From IMG/VR virus record IMGVR_UViG_3300042558_003926, positions 62,001 to 126,000 of that record: a DNA stretch of 64,000 nucleotides, one strand, 5' to 3'. Below, in pieces: positions 54,765-62,364 of the stretch (within the stretch, counting starts at the first letter, position 1; each line of letters begins with the position of its first letter). Made by a program: the position numbers and the translations under genes. Source of the DNA: a virus. The notes below the pieces were generated by a model. The model did no database searches, was not told where the DNA came from, and was given only the letters and a program-made list of their open reading frames with translations.

Positions 54765-55535
54765 GTGGTTAAAATATTATCATTTAGCGAATATTTATTT
54801 GAAAGCTCGTCTCAGACGAGCAATGATTTAATTAATAGTTTTAAAAATGCCATAAAAACTACTCAGGCAGAAGAATCACCACGAGGGAGTAATAAAGGTC
54901 CTAAAGTCGAACCTTTACTGAAAGGAGTTGGTGCTGCCCCAGGTGCACCCTGGTGTGTAGCTTTTGTTCATGGTGTTCTAAATAAAACCAAATTTAGCCA
55001 GGATATTAAAAGCCAGATACCTAAAGATGCGGCGGTTAAATACCACTGGGAAAGAACCAAGGCTAAAAAAATCACATATAAACCAGGGATGGATCCTAAA
55101 AACATTCTGCCTGGTATGGTTTTTTGTTATCTAAGTAAGGATAAAAAAACTGGTACATATCCGGGACACGGTCACACTGGAATAGTTTTAAGTGTGGATA
55201 AGGAGAAAAGAGAATGGACTGGAATAGAAGGTAATACTAATCCACTTGATGGCGGTAGAGAGGGATATGGAACTTTTATAGTTACCAGAAAAATTGATGA
55301 TCCCAGTATATCCAAGGACAAAAAGGATCACCCATCTAAACCACTCGGATTTATTGATTATTTTTCCTCTCATAGAAAAAATCCGGAGTTTACTAAAACA
55401 TTCTCAGAAAACCTAAAGAGATTAAGAGACGATCTTCGACCAAAAACAAATAAAGAGATAGCTTATCTTAAGGCTAATCCAGGAGTATTAAAGGATTACG
55501 AGAATAACTATAATAACAGAAATAAAAGCAAATAA
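54765..55535 (+). CDS. CHAP/NlpC-type peptidoglycan hydrolase with targeting peptide
   Basis: This 256-residue protein carries a papain-like cell-wall hydrolase domain: Cys64 in APWCVAFVHG, His135/His137 in PGHGHTGIVLSV and a polar residue in GIEGNTNP (Glu155/Asn157), the Cys-His-polar triad of CHAP amidases/endopeptidases. The N-terminus MVKILSFSEYLFESS matches the capsid-targeting pattern with an L-F-E cleavage site at 11-13. There is no secretion signal or membrane helix. A GTG start at 54765 is chosen because it includes this peptide. Either it is the lysis endolysin or a packaged enzyme. No wall-binding domain is obvious; the C-terminus is basic. Confidence 0.75.
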   Translation: MVKILSFSEYLFESSSQTSNDLINSFKNAIKTTQAEESPRGSNKGPKVEPLLKGVGAAPGAPWCVAFVHGVLNKTKFSQDIKSQIPKDAAVKYHWERTKAKKITYKPGMDPKNILPGMVFCYLSKDKKTGTYPGHGHTGIVLSVDKEKREWTGIEGNTNPLDGGREGYGTFIVTRKIDDPSISKDKKDHPSKPLGFIDYFSSHRKNPEFTKTFSENLKRLRDDLRPKTNKEIAYLKANPGVLKDYENNYNNRNKSK

Positions 55536-55536
55536 A

Positions 55537-55905
55537 ATGCCAGCAAGAAGCACAGCACAGCAGAGATTAATGGGTCAGGCATACGCTATAAAAATAGGAG
55601 CAATGGAACCTGAAGATTTAAATCCTAGATACCGAGCAGAGATTTTAAAGATTGCTAAAGGTATGACTAAAGATGAGCTTAAAAAATACGCTGAAACTAG
55701 ACAAAAAGGGCTTCCCCACTATGTTGACGAGTCGGAAATGAGTACATCATTGGAACCTATTCCATCTGACACCATGCCCAAATTTAATCCACATGGCCCG
55801 GGAAAAATAGTTCCATTCCTAGATCCCGATGCTAAACAAAAGAAGAAGGGGAGGGGTAACCTACAAAACCTTAAGGATTATAGAGATTGGATCAATCAGA
55901 AATAA
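55537..55905 (+). CDS. DUF3008-like small basic protein
   Basis: This 122-residue basic protein begins MPARSTAQQRLMGQAYAIK, close to the P-A-x-S-x-x-Q-Q-R-x-M-G start of the DUF3008 family found in T4-like phages and cyanophages. Residues 20-60 are a charged helix with MTKDELKKYAETRQKGLP. The C-terminus is Lys/Gly-rich. It starts one base after the CHAP gene stop, so they are co-transcribed. Function unknown; DNA or capsid binding would fit its charge. Confidence 0.6.
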   Translation: MPARSTAQQRLMGQAYAIKIGAMEPEDLNPRYRAEILKIAKGMTKDELKKYAETRQKGLPHYVDESEMSTSLEPIPSDTMPKFNPHGPGKIVPFLDPDAKQKKKGRGNLQNLKDYRDWINQK

Positions 55906-55908
55906 TTC

Positions 55909-56496
55909 ATGTCTAGATTTCCCTCAAATCCAAAGATAGGGCAGGCCTTCCTTCCAAATCAGACTAATTTATATGTTTGGGGTGGACATCAATGGGTTCC
56001 AGGAACGGGAGTTTATGGATCTTTCTATGATATCCAGGACCAAACAGCCTCGGCTAGTACCGCAACCCCTATGATATTCAGGACTACTGATTTTTCTTAT
56101 GGTGTTTCTATTAAAGCTGACACTAGCGGGAATTTAACAAGAATATCTCCAGAGCACCCAGGAAGATATAATATTCAATTTTCTGCACAATTAGATAGGG
56201 TATCCGGATCTGGATTGGTCCAGGTTGACATATGGCTTAGAAAAAATGATGTTGATGTTCCATGGACAGGTACTAAAGTAACTCTTTCCGGTAATTCTAA
56301 TGCTTCCAAAATTGTTGCTGCTTGGAATTTCTTCGCCCAAACCCAATATGATTCGGACTACTTCCAGCTGATGTGGAGAACGACAGATGTCAACATACAT
56401 ATAATCTCGGAACCTGCAAACTCTGCACAACCCAATCCCGCAGCGTATCCTGGTATTCCTTCGATCATTCTCACCGTAAATCAAGTAGGATTCTAA
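55909..56496 (+). CDS. Jelly-roll (C1q-like) virion decoration or fibre-tip protein
   Basis: This 195-residue protein starts MSRFPSNPKIGQAFLP with a YVWGGHQWVPG turn. The body has the pattern of small phage jelly-roll proteins: YGSFYDIQDQ, then GRYNIQFSAQLDRVSGSG, VDIWLRKNDVDVPWT, AAWNFF and YFQLMW (residues ~36-165), ending in PSIILTVNQVGF. Similar domains occur in T4-like phage virion proteins and in C1q/TNF-like folds. It probably forms trimers on the capsid or fibres. Confidence 0.6.
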   Translation: MSRFPSNPKIGQAFLPNQTNLYVWGGHQWVPGTGVYGSFYDIQDQTASASTATPMIFRTTDFSYGVSIKADTSGNLTRISPEHPGRYNIQFSAQLDRVSGSGLVQVDIWLRKNDVDVPWTGTKVTLSGNSNASKIVAAWNFFAQTQYDSDYFQLMWRTTDVNIHIISEPANSAQPNPAAYPGIPSIILTVNQVGF

Positions 56497-56509
56497 GAAT
56501 ATATAGATT

Positions 56510-56923
56510 GTGAAACACGTTGTAAACTTTGAGGAATACGATCCAGCTGACGAGTATAAATTAGATTCTCGTAGATCGATTAATTTGGATAGAATAAGAA
56601 AATCCAGAGAATATAAAAGGATCATAGATCTTGGTTTTGAAGAGGAGACATCACATCAGCAGGATCTAAATAACACCATGAAGTTTATTAGAACCGAGAA
56701 CAAGCAAAGAGAGAAAGGACATGGTGATGTTTTTTATACAATACACCCGACCGGAACAGTTAGAAGATATAACCCTATAAGATCTAAAGAGACACCAGAG
56801 GGAAGCGGAAATGATATCAAGAAATTCATCGAACCGTTTAAGAGCATAGCAGATTACAAAAAAGGTTTGAACTATCTCTGGCAATATCTTAAGAGAAAAG
56901 AAGATAGAGGAGATTATAGATAA
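56510..56923 (+). CDS. Unknown basic protein with weak targeting-like N-terminus
   Basis: This 137-residue Lys/Arg-rich protein starts with GTG; the first residues MKHVVNFEEYDPADEY loosely resemble the targeting peptides nearby but lack the hydrophobic-x-E site. The core has several charged helices. An AT-rich GAATATATAG (56497-56506) sits only a few bases before the GTG, too close for a promoter with this start. Function unknown. Confidence 0.5.
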   Translation: MKHVVNFEEYDPADEYKLDSRRSINLDRIRKSREYKRIIDLGFEEETSHQQDLNNTMKFIRTENKQREKGHGDVFYTIHPTGTVRRYNPIRSKETPEGSGNDIKKFIEPFKSIADYKKGLNYLWQYLKRKEDRGDYR

Positions 56924-56928
56924 TAAAT

Positions 56929-57159
56929 ATGTGTGATTGTGGAGGATATAGCGTTACTGAACCTCTAAATCCCAGAAGGGGAGCAAAGGAGGTTAGCCAA
57001 ATAGACAACAAGTGGATTCTGGATAATCTAAACAGGAAACTTTTGGTTCAAGGTCCCATCTACGATATATACAATGATATTATAGGTTACATAACAAAGA
57101 ATGAGGATGGTAACACGGTTAGAATCTTCACCCATAATATCAAACAAATATTAGATTAA
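56929..57159 (+). CDS. Small unknown protein
   Basis: This 76-residue protein starts MCDCGGYSV, so two Cys lie at residues 2 and 4. A likely compact alpha/beta fold follows (KWILDNLNRKLLVQGPIYDI, then IIGYITKNEDG). It begins 5 bases after the previous gene and stops 4 bases before the next. No family is recognised. Confidence 0.5.
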   Translation: MCDCGGYSVTEPLNPRRGAKEVSQIDNKWILDNLNRKLLVQGPIYDIYNDIIGYITKNEDGNTVRIFTHNIKQILD

Positions 57160-57163
57160 ACTT

Positions 57164-57634
57164 ATGTTTTATCCAACAGGAAATACAACCAAAGGAAGAT
57201 GCCTAGTCTGCATGGAGGACGAGAAACCAGAAATTGCAGAAGCACTAAACGAGTGCAACGAATCTTGCGTGACCGAGTGCATGGGAAAATGGTTAGAAGA
57301 GAAAAACTACTGCGTTGAAAAATGGCAGCTTAAGGAGTATCTTAAAGAAATGGGATGCAACGAGGATAAGATCATGGAGGATATGGGTGCTGCTCCAGCT
57401 CCTACCGCTGCTCCAGCCCCAGGACTTGCAACATTAGGTAATGTCCCAGGTATGGGTAATCCAACTCCTCCTTCCAATGATGGAACTAATGCTGGTTTTT
57501 ATGATTCAAGCAAAACAGGAAGCGGTGATAAATTTACCACATTAACTGCAGGGACTGCAGCTGCTAAGAAGAAAGGCAAAAAGGGTAAGAATCTTATATC
57601 TTATATGGATTTTATAAGGAATAGAAAAAAATAA
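57164..57634 (+). CDS. Cysteine-rich protein with Ala/Pro linker
   Basis: This 156-residue protein has seven Cys in its first 65 residues (13, 16, 31, 35, 39, 50, 65), including CLVC and C-x3-C-x3-C, suggesting a metal-binding helical domain. An Ala/Pro/Gly linker (residues ~76-105) and a Lys-rich C-terminus (KKKGKKGKN near 137-145) follow, ending ISYMDFIRNRKK. No known family. A terminator follows the gene. Confidence 0.55.
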   Translation: MFYPTGNTTKGRCLVCMEDEKPEIAEALNECNESCVTECMGKWLEEKNYCVEKWQLKEYLKEMGCNEDKIMEDMGAAPAPTAAPAPGLATLGNVPGMGNPTPPSNDGTNAGFYDSSKTGSGDKFTTLTAGTAAAKKKGKKGKNLISYMDFIRNRKK

Positions 57635-57678
57635 ATCAGGGTGTCATTTTGACAATTCAATTTATAAAAAACACGGGG

Positions 57679-57705
57679 AAAGAAGACATTTAGTCTTCTT
57701 TTTTT
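57679..57705 (+). terminator. Rho-independent terminator
   Basis: AAGAAGAC (57680-57687) pairs with GTCTTCTT (57693-57700) around ATTTA, followed by five T. It ends the 54.7-57.6 kb transcription unit before hsp20. Confidence 0.88.
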
Positions 57706-57750
57706 GTGTGGAACTGTTTTTGTACTAAGATGAATAAAAAATAAAAAATC

Positions 57751-58131
57751 ATGAACACAAAAGAATTTAGAAACATGTTTCCAACAATTTTATCATCTAC
57801 ACTAAACGATTCCATTTTAGATAGCATCATATCTTTAAAATCTGGGGTATCTAAGAACTCATACAAGACGGAGGTAATAGATGGAAACCTTAGAATAGAA
57901 TTTCCTTTGCCTGGTTTATCTAAGGATGACATCTCGGTTTCTTTTGAAAGCGGTAAGCTTATCCTAGAGGTCAAGAAATCAGGGAATTGGTCGCTGGAGG
58001 GTAAGAGCACCTATTTGGTGTCGGAGTCATTCGACCCGGAAGGAGCTTCAGCGGAAATGAAGAATGGTGTTCTTGAGGTAAAAATTCCGGAAAGATCTAA
58101 AACTGGATCAAAAAAGATAACGATCATCTAA
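57751..58131 (+). CDS. Small heat-shock protein Hsp20
   Basis: This 126-residue chaperone has the alpha-crystallin domain: RIEFPLPGLSKDDISVSFES near 45-64, then a loop, SESFDPEGASAEMKNGVLEV (A-x-x-x-N-G-V-L-x-V-x-I-P motif) and KIPERSKTGSKKITI at the end. Small Hsp20 proteins hold unfolding proteins and are known in T4-like cyanophages. It is preceded by a terminator and has its own upstream region (57706-57750). A role in virion assembly or in stabilising phage proteins is plausible. Confidence 0.88.
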   Translation: MNTKEFRNMFPTILSSTLNDSILDSIISLKSGVSKNSYKTEVIDGNLRIEFPLPGLSKDDISVSFESGKLILEVKKSGNWSLEGKSTYLVSESFDPEGASAEMKNGVLEVKIPERSKTGSKKITII

Positions 58132-58165
58132 TTTATTAAATTCCGAAATTTTTTAGTTTTTCCGT

Positions 58166-58173
58166 GATATATA
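58166..58173 (+). promoter_or_regulatory. Putative late promoter motif GATATATA
   Basis: GATATATA (followed by AATG) ends 35 bases before the start at 58209, in the gap after hsp20. Confidence 0.55.
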
Positions 58174-58208
58174 AATGACAATTTTAAAACTAAAATAAAA
58201 TAATTATC

Positions 58209-59498
58209 ATGGCAAGACCAGTATTAAATTTCGCAGATTTCTTGATCGAGTCTGCAAGAATGATCAACGAGGGATATAGCTTTTCTGAAGCTATGGAATC
58301 ACTAAACGCATTTACCCAAACTAAGGGAATGAGTCTTTCAAGCGGAAACCAGAAAACTTATGTGAAGGAAGCTCTAGCAAATATTGAATTAATGGCTAAA
58401 CAAAACTCGGTAAGTCCTGAGACTGTAGTTACTGCTTTAGGTGATGCTTTGGGATCAATAATTTCAGATTCTATTGAAACTAAGAATCTAAAACTTTATT
58501 TAGACAATTGTGGAGTAGTTTCCAATAAATTAAAAATTACAGGGGTAACGGCAGGATCTGTAAAATGTGATGCTATACCATCAACTTCAGTGGAAGCTGC
58601 TAAGAAAAATGGAAACAAGGTACTTTTAACTGATCTTCTAACATCAATTAATTTAGCTAATGCAGAGGCAAGAAAATCTAAGACTTATGCTAAACAGAAA
58701 AAAGCTGGTAAACCTTTCGAACTTAACGTAGATAAGGAAGGTAATCTGATTGATGGAAGTTATGACAAACAGATATTTATAACTAATACATCTGGGTCTA
58801 CAAAATTCGAATGGAAGCTAAATACATTCTCTAATCCAGTAACACCGGCACAGGATGATTTTTCTTACGGGTCTGATTCTGTTGAACTGAACACCGCCGA
58901 TAATGGAATAGCTAATGATGTTGGATATGTAAATCTTGTACTCTATTCAGTAGAGAGTATTGCTGATGGTAAAACATCCTATAATGTTACTGACGTTGTG
59001 CCTGTAACAATTCCAACTAAAGCACCAGATAGCGAGAAGAAAATTGAGATCACAGACTATAACGGTGCATATTTTTCTCAGGGTAAATATGAATTAACCG
59101 AAACTGGTAAAAAAGCAATCTATGCTGCTATCCAGCAAAACTTTACCTCAATCAAAGAAGTAACGATAAATGGTTATGCTTCTAAAGAGGGAACAGTAGA
59201 GGTTAACACGCAACTATGTAAAGATAGAGCAGCCGAAGCAGCAAAATTCATTAAAACTTTATCTAAGGATGCAACAGTTACTGCTTCGGAAACTGCAAAT
59301 ATCCAGCCAGCTGATAACACGGACAAAAAGGAAGCTTGGAGAAAAATATCATTAGATATAAAAGGTACATCCGTAATTCCGGGTGATGTTAAAGATGTCA
59401 TAAAATTCATAAGTCAGGACGATACGATTTATTCAGAAGATTATACTCTTCGTCAGACGATATTCCAGTTTGCTATTGAGATAGACACTGAAGGTTAA
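58209..59498 (+). CDS. OmpA-domain protein with capsid-targeting-like N-terminus
   Basis: This 429-residue protein begins MARPVLNFADFLIES, the clearest match in the window to the T4 capsid-targeting peptide, with a possible prohead-protease site L-I-E at 12-14. There is no secretion signal. Residues 20-270 are mixed helix and beta-sandwich. Residues ~283-388 form an OmpA-like domain: AYFSQGKYELTETGKKAI, NGYASKEGTVEVNTQL (319-336), DRAAEAAKFI and WRKISLDI. OmpA domains bind peptidoglycan. A domain for the cell wall on a cytoplasmically made, possibly packaged protein is unusual. A terminator follows at 59517. Confidence 0.75.
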   Translation: MARPVLNFADFLIESARMINEGYSFSEAMESLNAFTQTKGMSLSSGNQKTYVKEALANIELMAKQNSVSPETVVTALGDALGSIISDSIETKNLKLYLDNCGVVSNKLKITGVTAGSVKCDAIPSTSVEAAKKNGNKVLLTDLLTSINLANAEARKSKTYAKQKKAGKPFELNVDKEGNLIDGSYDKQIFITNTSGSTKFEWKLNTFSNPVTPAQDDFSYGSDSVELNTADNGIANDVGYVNLVLYSVESIADGKTSYNVTDVVPVTIPTKAPDSEKKIEITDYNGAYFSQGKYELTETGKKAIYAAIQQNFTSIKEVTINGYASKEGTVEVNTQLCKDRAAEAAKFIKTLSKDATVTASETANIQPADNTDKKEAWRKISLDIKGTSVIPGDVKDVIKFISQDDTIYSEDYTLRQTIFQFAIEIDTEG

Positions 59499-59516
59499 AA
59501 TAATAAAACCCACAAA

Positions 59517-59547
59517 AAAGGGAATCCTTAAAGATTCCCTTTTTTTT
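59517..59547. terminator. Bidirectional rho-independent terminator
   Basis: AAAGGGAATC (59517-59526) pairs with GATTCCCTTT (59533-59542) around a 6-base loop, flanked by an A-run and a T-run. It lies between two convergent genes and can serve both strands. Confidence 0.88.
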
Positions 59548-59561
59548 GTGAGAGATTGTTT

Positions 59562-60005
59562 TTATTCGATGGTGATTACAACGTAGTATGTTTCCCCGAT
59601 TTTAACCTGTTCTACCCAGAAATTTTTAGGAGTTCCGTATAATTCGAAGTAGTTCCCAAATTCGGGTCTTTGAATTGTTTTAATGGCACTTCCTGAGAAA
59701 AAGCTTGCTTCCAAGGAATTAACCAAATCGAAATCTCCATAAAGACGGCTGTTGATGTGGCCTTGTCCTTTAATGAATTCCTGACCCTTTGCGTAATTGA
59801 TGGCTCCTTCTTTTAGAGATGGATCTAATGTGAAATTAGTTCCGTAGTGGTTTTCCAAAGCAATCTCTACCGAGTCTTGGATCTGTTTCATTTTGTCAGC
59901 TGGTTTATTATTACCTGTACCGTTACCTGCAAAAGCAGTGCTGAAGAAAAAAGTAAGAGCGATTACCAATCCTGTTACTTTGCTGAAGATGTTTTTTGTT
60001 TTCAT
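59562..60005 (-). CDS. Small secreted protein
   Basis: This 147-residue protein has a typical signal peptide: MKTKNIFSK, a hydrophobic core VTGLVIALTFFFSTAF and an A-x-A-like cleavage site near FAG (about residue 26). The mature part is acidic and compact with GQGHINSRLYGDFDLVNS and a C-terminal beta-hairpin (YYVVITIE). It reads like a periplasmic or secreted accessory protein of Flavobacteria. It faces the other genes and has its own host-type promoter, so it is probably a separately acquired gene. No enzymatic motif is seen. Confidence 0.7.
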   Translation of the reverse strand: MKTKNIFSKVTGLVIALTFFFSTAFAGNGTGNNKPADKMKQIQDSVEIALENHYGTNFTLDPSLKEGAINYAKGQEFIKGQGHINSRLYGDFDLVNSLEASFFSGSAIKTIQRPEFGNYFELYGTPKNFWVEQVKIGETYYVVITIE

Positions 60006-60036
60006 AATTTCTATTTTTTTTAATTGATTTACATTT

Positions 60037-60044
60037 CAAATATA
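60037..60044 (-). promoter_or_regulatory. Bacteroidetes-type promoter element TATATTTG
   Basis: On the reverse strand TATATTTG fits the Bacteroidetes sigma -7 box TAnnTTTG, 31 bases upstream of the secreted-protein ATG. The -33 TTTG box is only partly matched by a T-rich stretch about 20 bases further upstream. Confidence 0.5.
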
Positions 60045-60155
60045 GAACACTAATACGAGGGAAAAAAGAAAAACTGTAATTTTTTTTAAAAAAATCCTCT
60101 ATACGTGCGTGCGCTTTTATTTTTAATATACGCATCGGTTTATTATCTTTATAAT

Positions 60156-60554
60156 ATGGAAATTAAACGAAGAGAGATCCTTATACAGGAAGAGTACATT
60201 AGCTCCCCGTGGAAAATGCTTGTTTGTTGCATTCTTCTAAATCAAACTAGCAATAAGCAAGTTAGACCGATTTTAAGCTCCGTATTTGAACTTATTCCAA
60301 ATCCCATATCTGCATCTGGGGTTGATCTTAAAGTCTTAGCAGAGGTCATAAAAACAACCGGATTTCAGAACATTAAAGCATCCAGAATAAAGAATCTCAG
60401 CCAAAAATGGAATGCTGGTTTTTCCGACGTATCAGAGCTCCCGGGAATAGGAAGATATGGGAAAGATTCATGGGAGATATTCGTAAATGGGAGAAGAGAC
60501 ATTTCTCCTACAGACAAGAAGCTTATTAAATATCTAGAAGATACTACTTTTTAG
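60156..60554 (+). CDS. MBD4-like mismatch DNA glycosylase
   Basis: This 132-residue HhH-GPD-fold protein resembles the glycosylase domain of mammalian MBD4: SPWKMLVCCILLNQTSNKQ (residues 17-35) matches the MBD4 segment DPWKLLIATIFLNRTSGK, and ELPGIGRYGKDSWEIF (94-109) with SPTDKKLIKYL (117-127) matches its HhH and catalytic Asp region; the Asp is residue 120. MBD4-type enzymes remove T or U from mismatches with G. The ATG at 60156 is preferred over 60105, which would add 17 hydrophobic residues. It lies next to the dUTPase/RNR genes and meets the next gene tail-to-tail with an 11-base overlap. Confidence 0.75.
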   Translation: MEIKRREILIQEEYISSPWKMLVCCILLNQTSNKQVRPILSSVFELIPNPISASGVDLKVLAEVIKTTGFQNIKASRIKNLSQKWNAGFSDVSELPGIGRYGKDSWEIFVNGRRDISPTDKKLIKYLEDTTF

Positions 60555-60846
60555 GTTTTGCCTTTTCTCTGAAGGAACCCTTGATGTAATCTGTTACCTC
60601 TGACCCAGATCTTGTCTTTTCTTTTAGAAACTTGTTGAAAGCTTCGGATTTCCCCTCTTTATCCAGAAACATATTTACCTCCGCTGCTTCATACATTGCA
60701 TCAATAACTTCTGGCATTTGCGGATTTGCTGATGTGTAGTTTCTGGAATTTACCTTCACTTCACTGGCCTGACCTGGAACATCAACGCTTCCGGGTGAAT
60801 CTATCCACTCAAATAGGAAATTGTCGAAATTTTTTAAATTTTTCAT
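60544..60846 (-). CDS. Small protein with targeting-like N-terminus
   Basis: This 100-residue charged protein begins MKNLKNFDNFLFEWIDSPG, again with F-D-N-F-L-F-E and a possible L-F-E cleavage at 11-13. The body is helical and acidic/basic, with a Lys-rich end. It is the only reverse-strand member of the set. An AT-rich GAATATATA lies just upstream on its strand (60854-60862) but is very close to the start. Function unknown. Confidence 0.55.
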   Translation of the reverse strand: MKNLKNFDNFLFEWIDSPGSVDVPGQASEVKVNSRNYTSANPQMPEVIDAMYEAAEVNMFLDKEGKSEAFNKFLKEKTRSGSEVTDYIKGSFREKAKPKK

Positions 60847-60917
60847 CTAATAGTATATATTCACCCGGAACATAAGAAAGATAGATGAATAGAACAAATA
60901 AGAAAATCGCTTTTTAA

Positions 60918-62324
60918 ATGATCATAGACATAGAAAATAAGGGAAGTTATCTAAAAGTATCCCACTTTAACGAAGAGGGAGAATTGGCTTTTTTAGAAGT
61001 TCCCATTAAGGAGGAGGACAGATTTATTTGGGAGAAGTGCAGTCCTAATGATCCAAAAAGGGACAAAGAATGGACGAATTGGACAGGAGAGGCGGTAAAG
61101 AAAACGAAGACCGAGAAATACAATAAGTATAGAATGGCTCAGATACTTATAGATTCTCCCGAAGAATTGACCAAACCCCTTTGGGAGTACCAGACCCCTA
61201 GAAAATACTTTGTCGATATCGAGGTTGAGATAACGGAGGATATGGCAGCAGCTTTAGATACAGAGAATGCAAGAAATCGGGTTCTTTCTATAGGGATTGC
61301 TACAGACAAGAATAAGATAATAGTTCTTGGTCTTGATCCGCTAACACCAGAACAGCAAGCTAGTATCTACAAGAAGATAAATTCATACTTTGAAAGAACC
61401 GGTGACGAATGGTCGTTTAAATACAAACAGTTTCCATCAGAGTATGATATGCTCTACACATTTTTTAGAGAGCTTGGTCCTCGTATGCCAGTAATAACCG
61501 GTTGGAACTGGTTAGGGTATGACTGGCCTTATTTATTAAATAGAGCTAAAAGAATAGGAGTTGACCCTAAGATGATTTCCCCTGGAAATTATCTGATAGG
61601 GAAAGCACAGTTACCTATGCACTTACTCATGGTCGATTACCTTGAGATCTATAAAAAATGGGACAGAGTTATTAAGATTAAGGAAAGTAATAGATTAGAT
61701 TATGTTGCCGATAAGGCTGTTGGATTCAAAAAGATAGAATACAATGGAACTCTTAGAGATCTATACCAATCGAATTTTGAGGACTTTATTTATTATAACG
61801 CAGTTGACTGTGCGTTGGTTCATTATATTGACACCAAGCTTAAAACCATGCAAACTTTCTTTAAGATCGCAATGATCTCGGGAGTGGAAATAAACCGTGC
61901 TCTTTCCCCTGTATGGTCTACCGAAATTATGATGCTTAGAAAATTCTTGGATCGGAAGCAAGTTTTTACCGACGAAAGGAAGGAAGAAGTACACGTTAAA
62001 TTTGCGGGAGGTTACGTAAAGGAACCAACCAAAGGATTACATGAATGGATAGCTTGTTATGACTTTGCTTCTCTTTATCCAAACACCATGGTTCAATGGG
62101 GAATCTCTCCAGAAGTTTACAAGGGAAAGAATCCAGCAAATCCAAAAGAAACCTGGTCTAAAACAGCATCTGGAGCATATTTTGGCGGTGAAGACGAGAA
62201 CCCGATATTAAGAACAATCATTAAAGATCTTTATTCCAGAAGGAGGAAAACTAAAGACCGAATGCTAGAGCTACAGATCGAAATTGACAAGCTAGAAAAG
62301 TTATTAGAAAAAGAAAAAAATTAA
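60918..62324 (+). CDS. 43: DNA polymerase family B, N-terminal part (split gp43)
   Basis: This 468-residue protein is the exonuclease half plus the start of the polymerase of a T4-type replicative polymerase. Exo I is FVDIEVEIT (Asp100, Glu102), Exo II is TGWNWLGYD (Asp202), Exo III is YYNAVD (Asp297), and polymerase motif A is CYDFASLYPN with the metal Asp382. It then ends in a Lys/Glu-rich helix; polymerase motifs B and C are absent. T4 gp43 is 898 residues in one chain. The C-terminal half must be encoded elsewhere, as in the split gp43 of some Aeromonas phages. Neither frameshifted frame continues the protein. Confidence 0.85.
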   Translation: MIIDIENKGSYLKVSHFNEEGELAFLEVPIKEEDRFIWEKCSPNDPKRDKEWTNWTGEAVKKTKTEKYNKYRMAQILIDSPEELTKPLWEYQTPRKYFVDIEVEITEDMAAALDTENARNRVLSIGIATDKNKIIVLGLDPLTPEQQASIYKKINSYFERTGDEWSFKYKQFPSEYDMLYTFFRELGPRMPVITGWNWLGYDWPYLLNRAKRIGVDPKMISPGNYLIGKAQLPMHLLMVDYLEIYKKWDRVIKIKESNRLDYVADKAVGFKKIEYNGTLRDLYQSNFEDFIYYNAVDCALVHYIDTKLKTMQTFFKIAMISGVEINRALSPVWSTEIMMLRKFLDRKQVFTDERKEEVHVKFAGGYVKEPTKGLHEWIACYDFASLYPNTMVQWGISPEVYKGKNPANPKETWSKTASGAYFGGEDENPILRTIIKDLYSRRRKTKDRMLELQIEIDKLEKLLEKEKN

Positions 62325-62356
62325 CGCTCTAAAGCCTCCGATCTCCAGGGTCTTTT

Positions 62357-62364
62357 GATATATA
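62357..62364 (+). promoter_or_regulatory. Putative late promoter motif GATATATA
   Basis: GATATATA lies 52 bases before the dUTPase start at 62417, in the 92-base gap after the polymerase gene. The spacing is longer than usual, and a late promoter before nucleotide-metabolism genes would be unexpected, so this copy is less certain. Confidence 0.35.

Noticed and set aside
56191-56625. Reverse-strand 144-residue open frame
   Set aside because: It covers two forward genes, one with a jelly-roll pattern, and has no recognisable fold.
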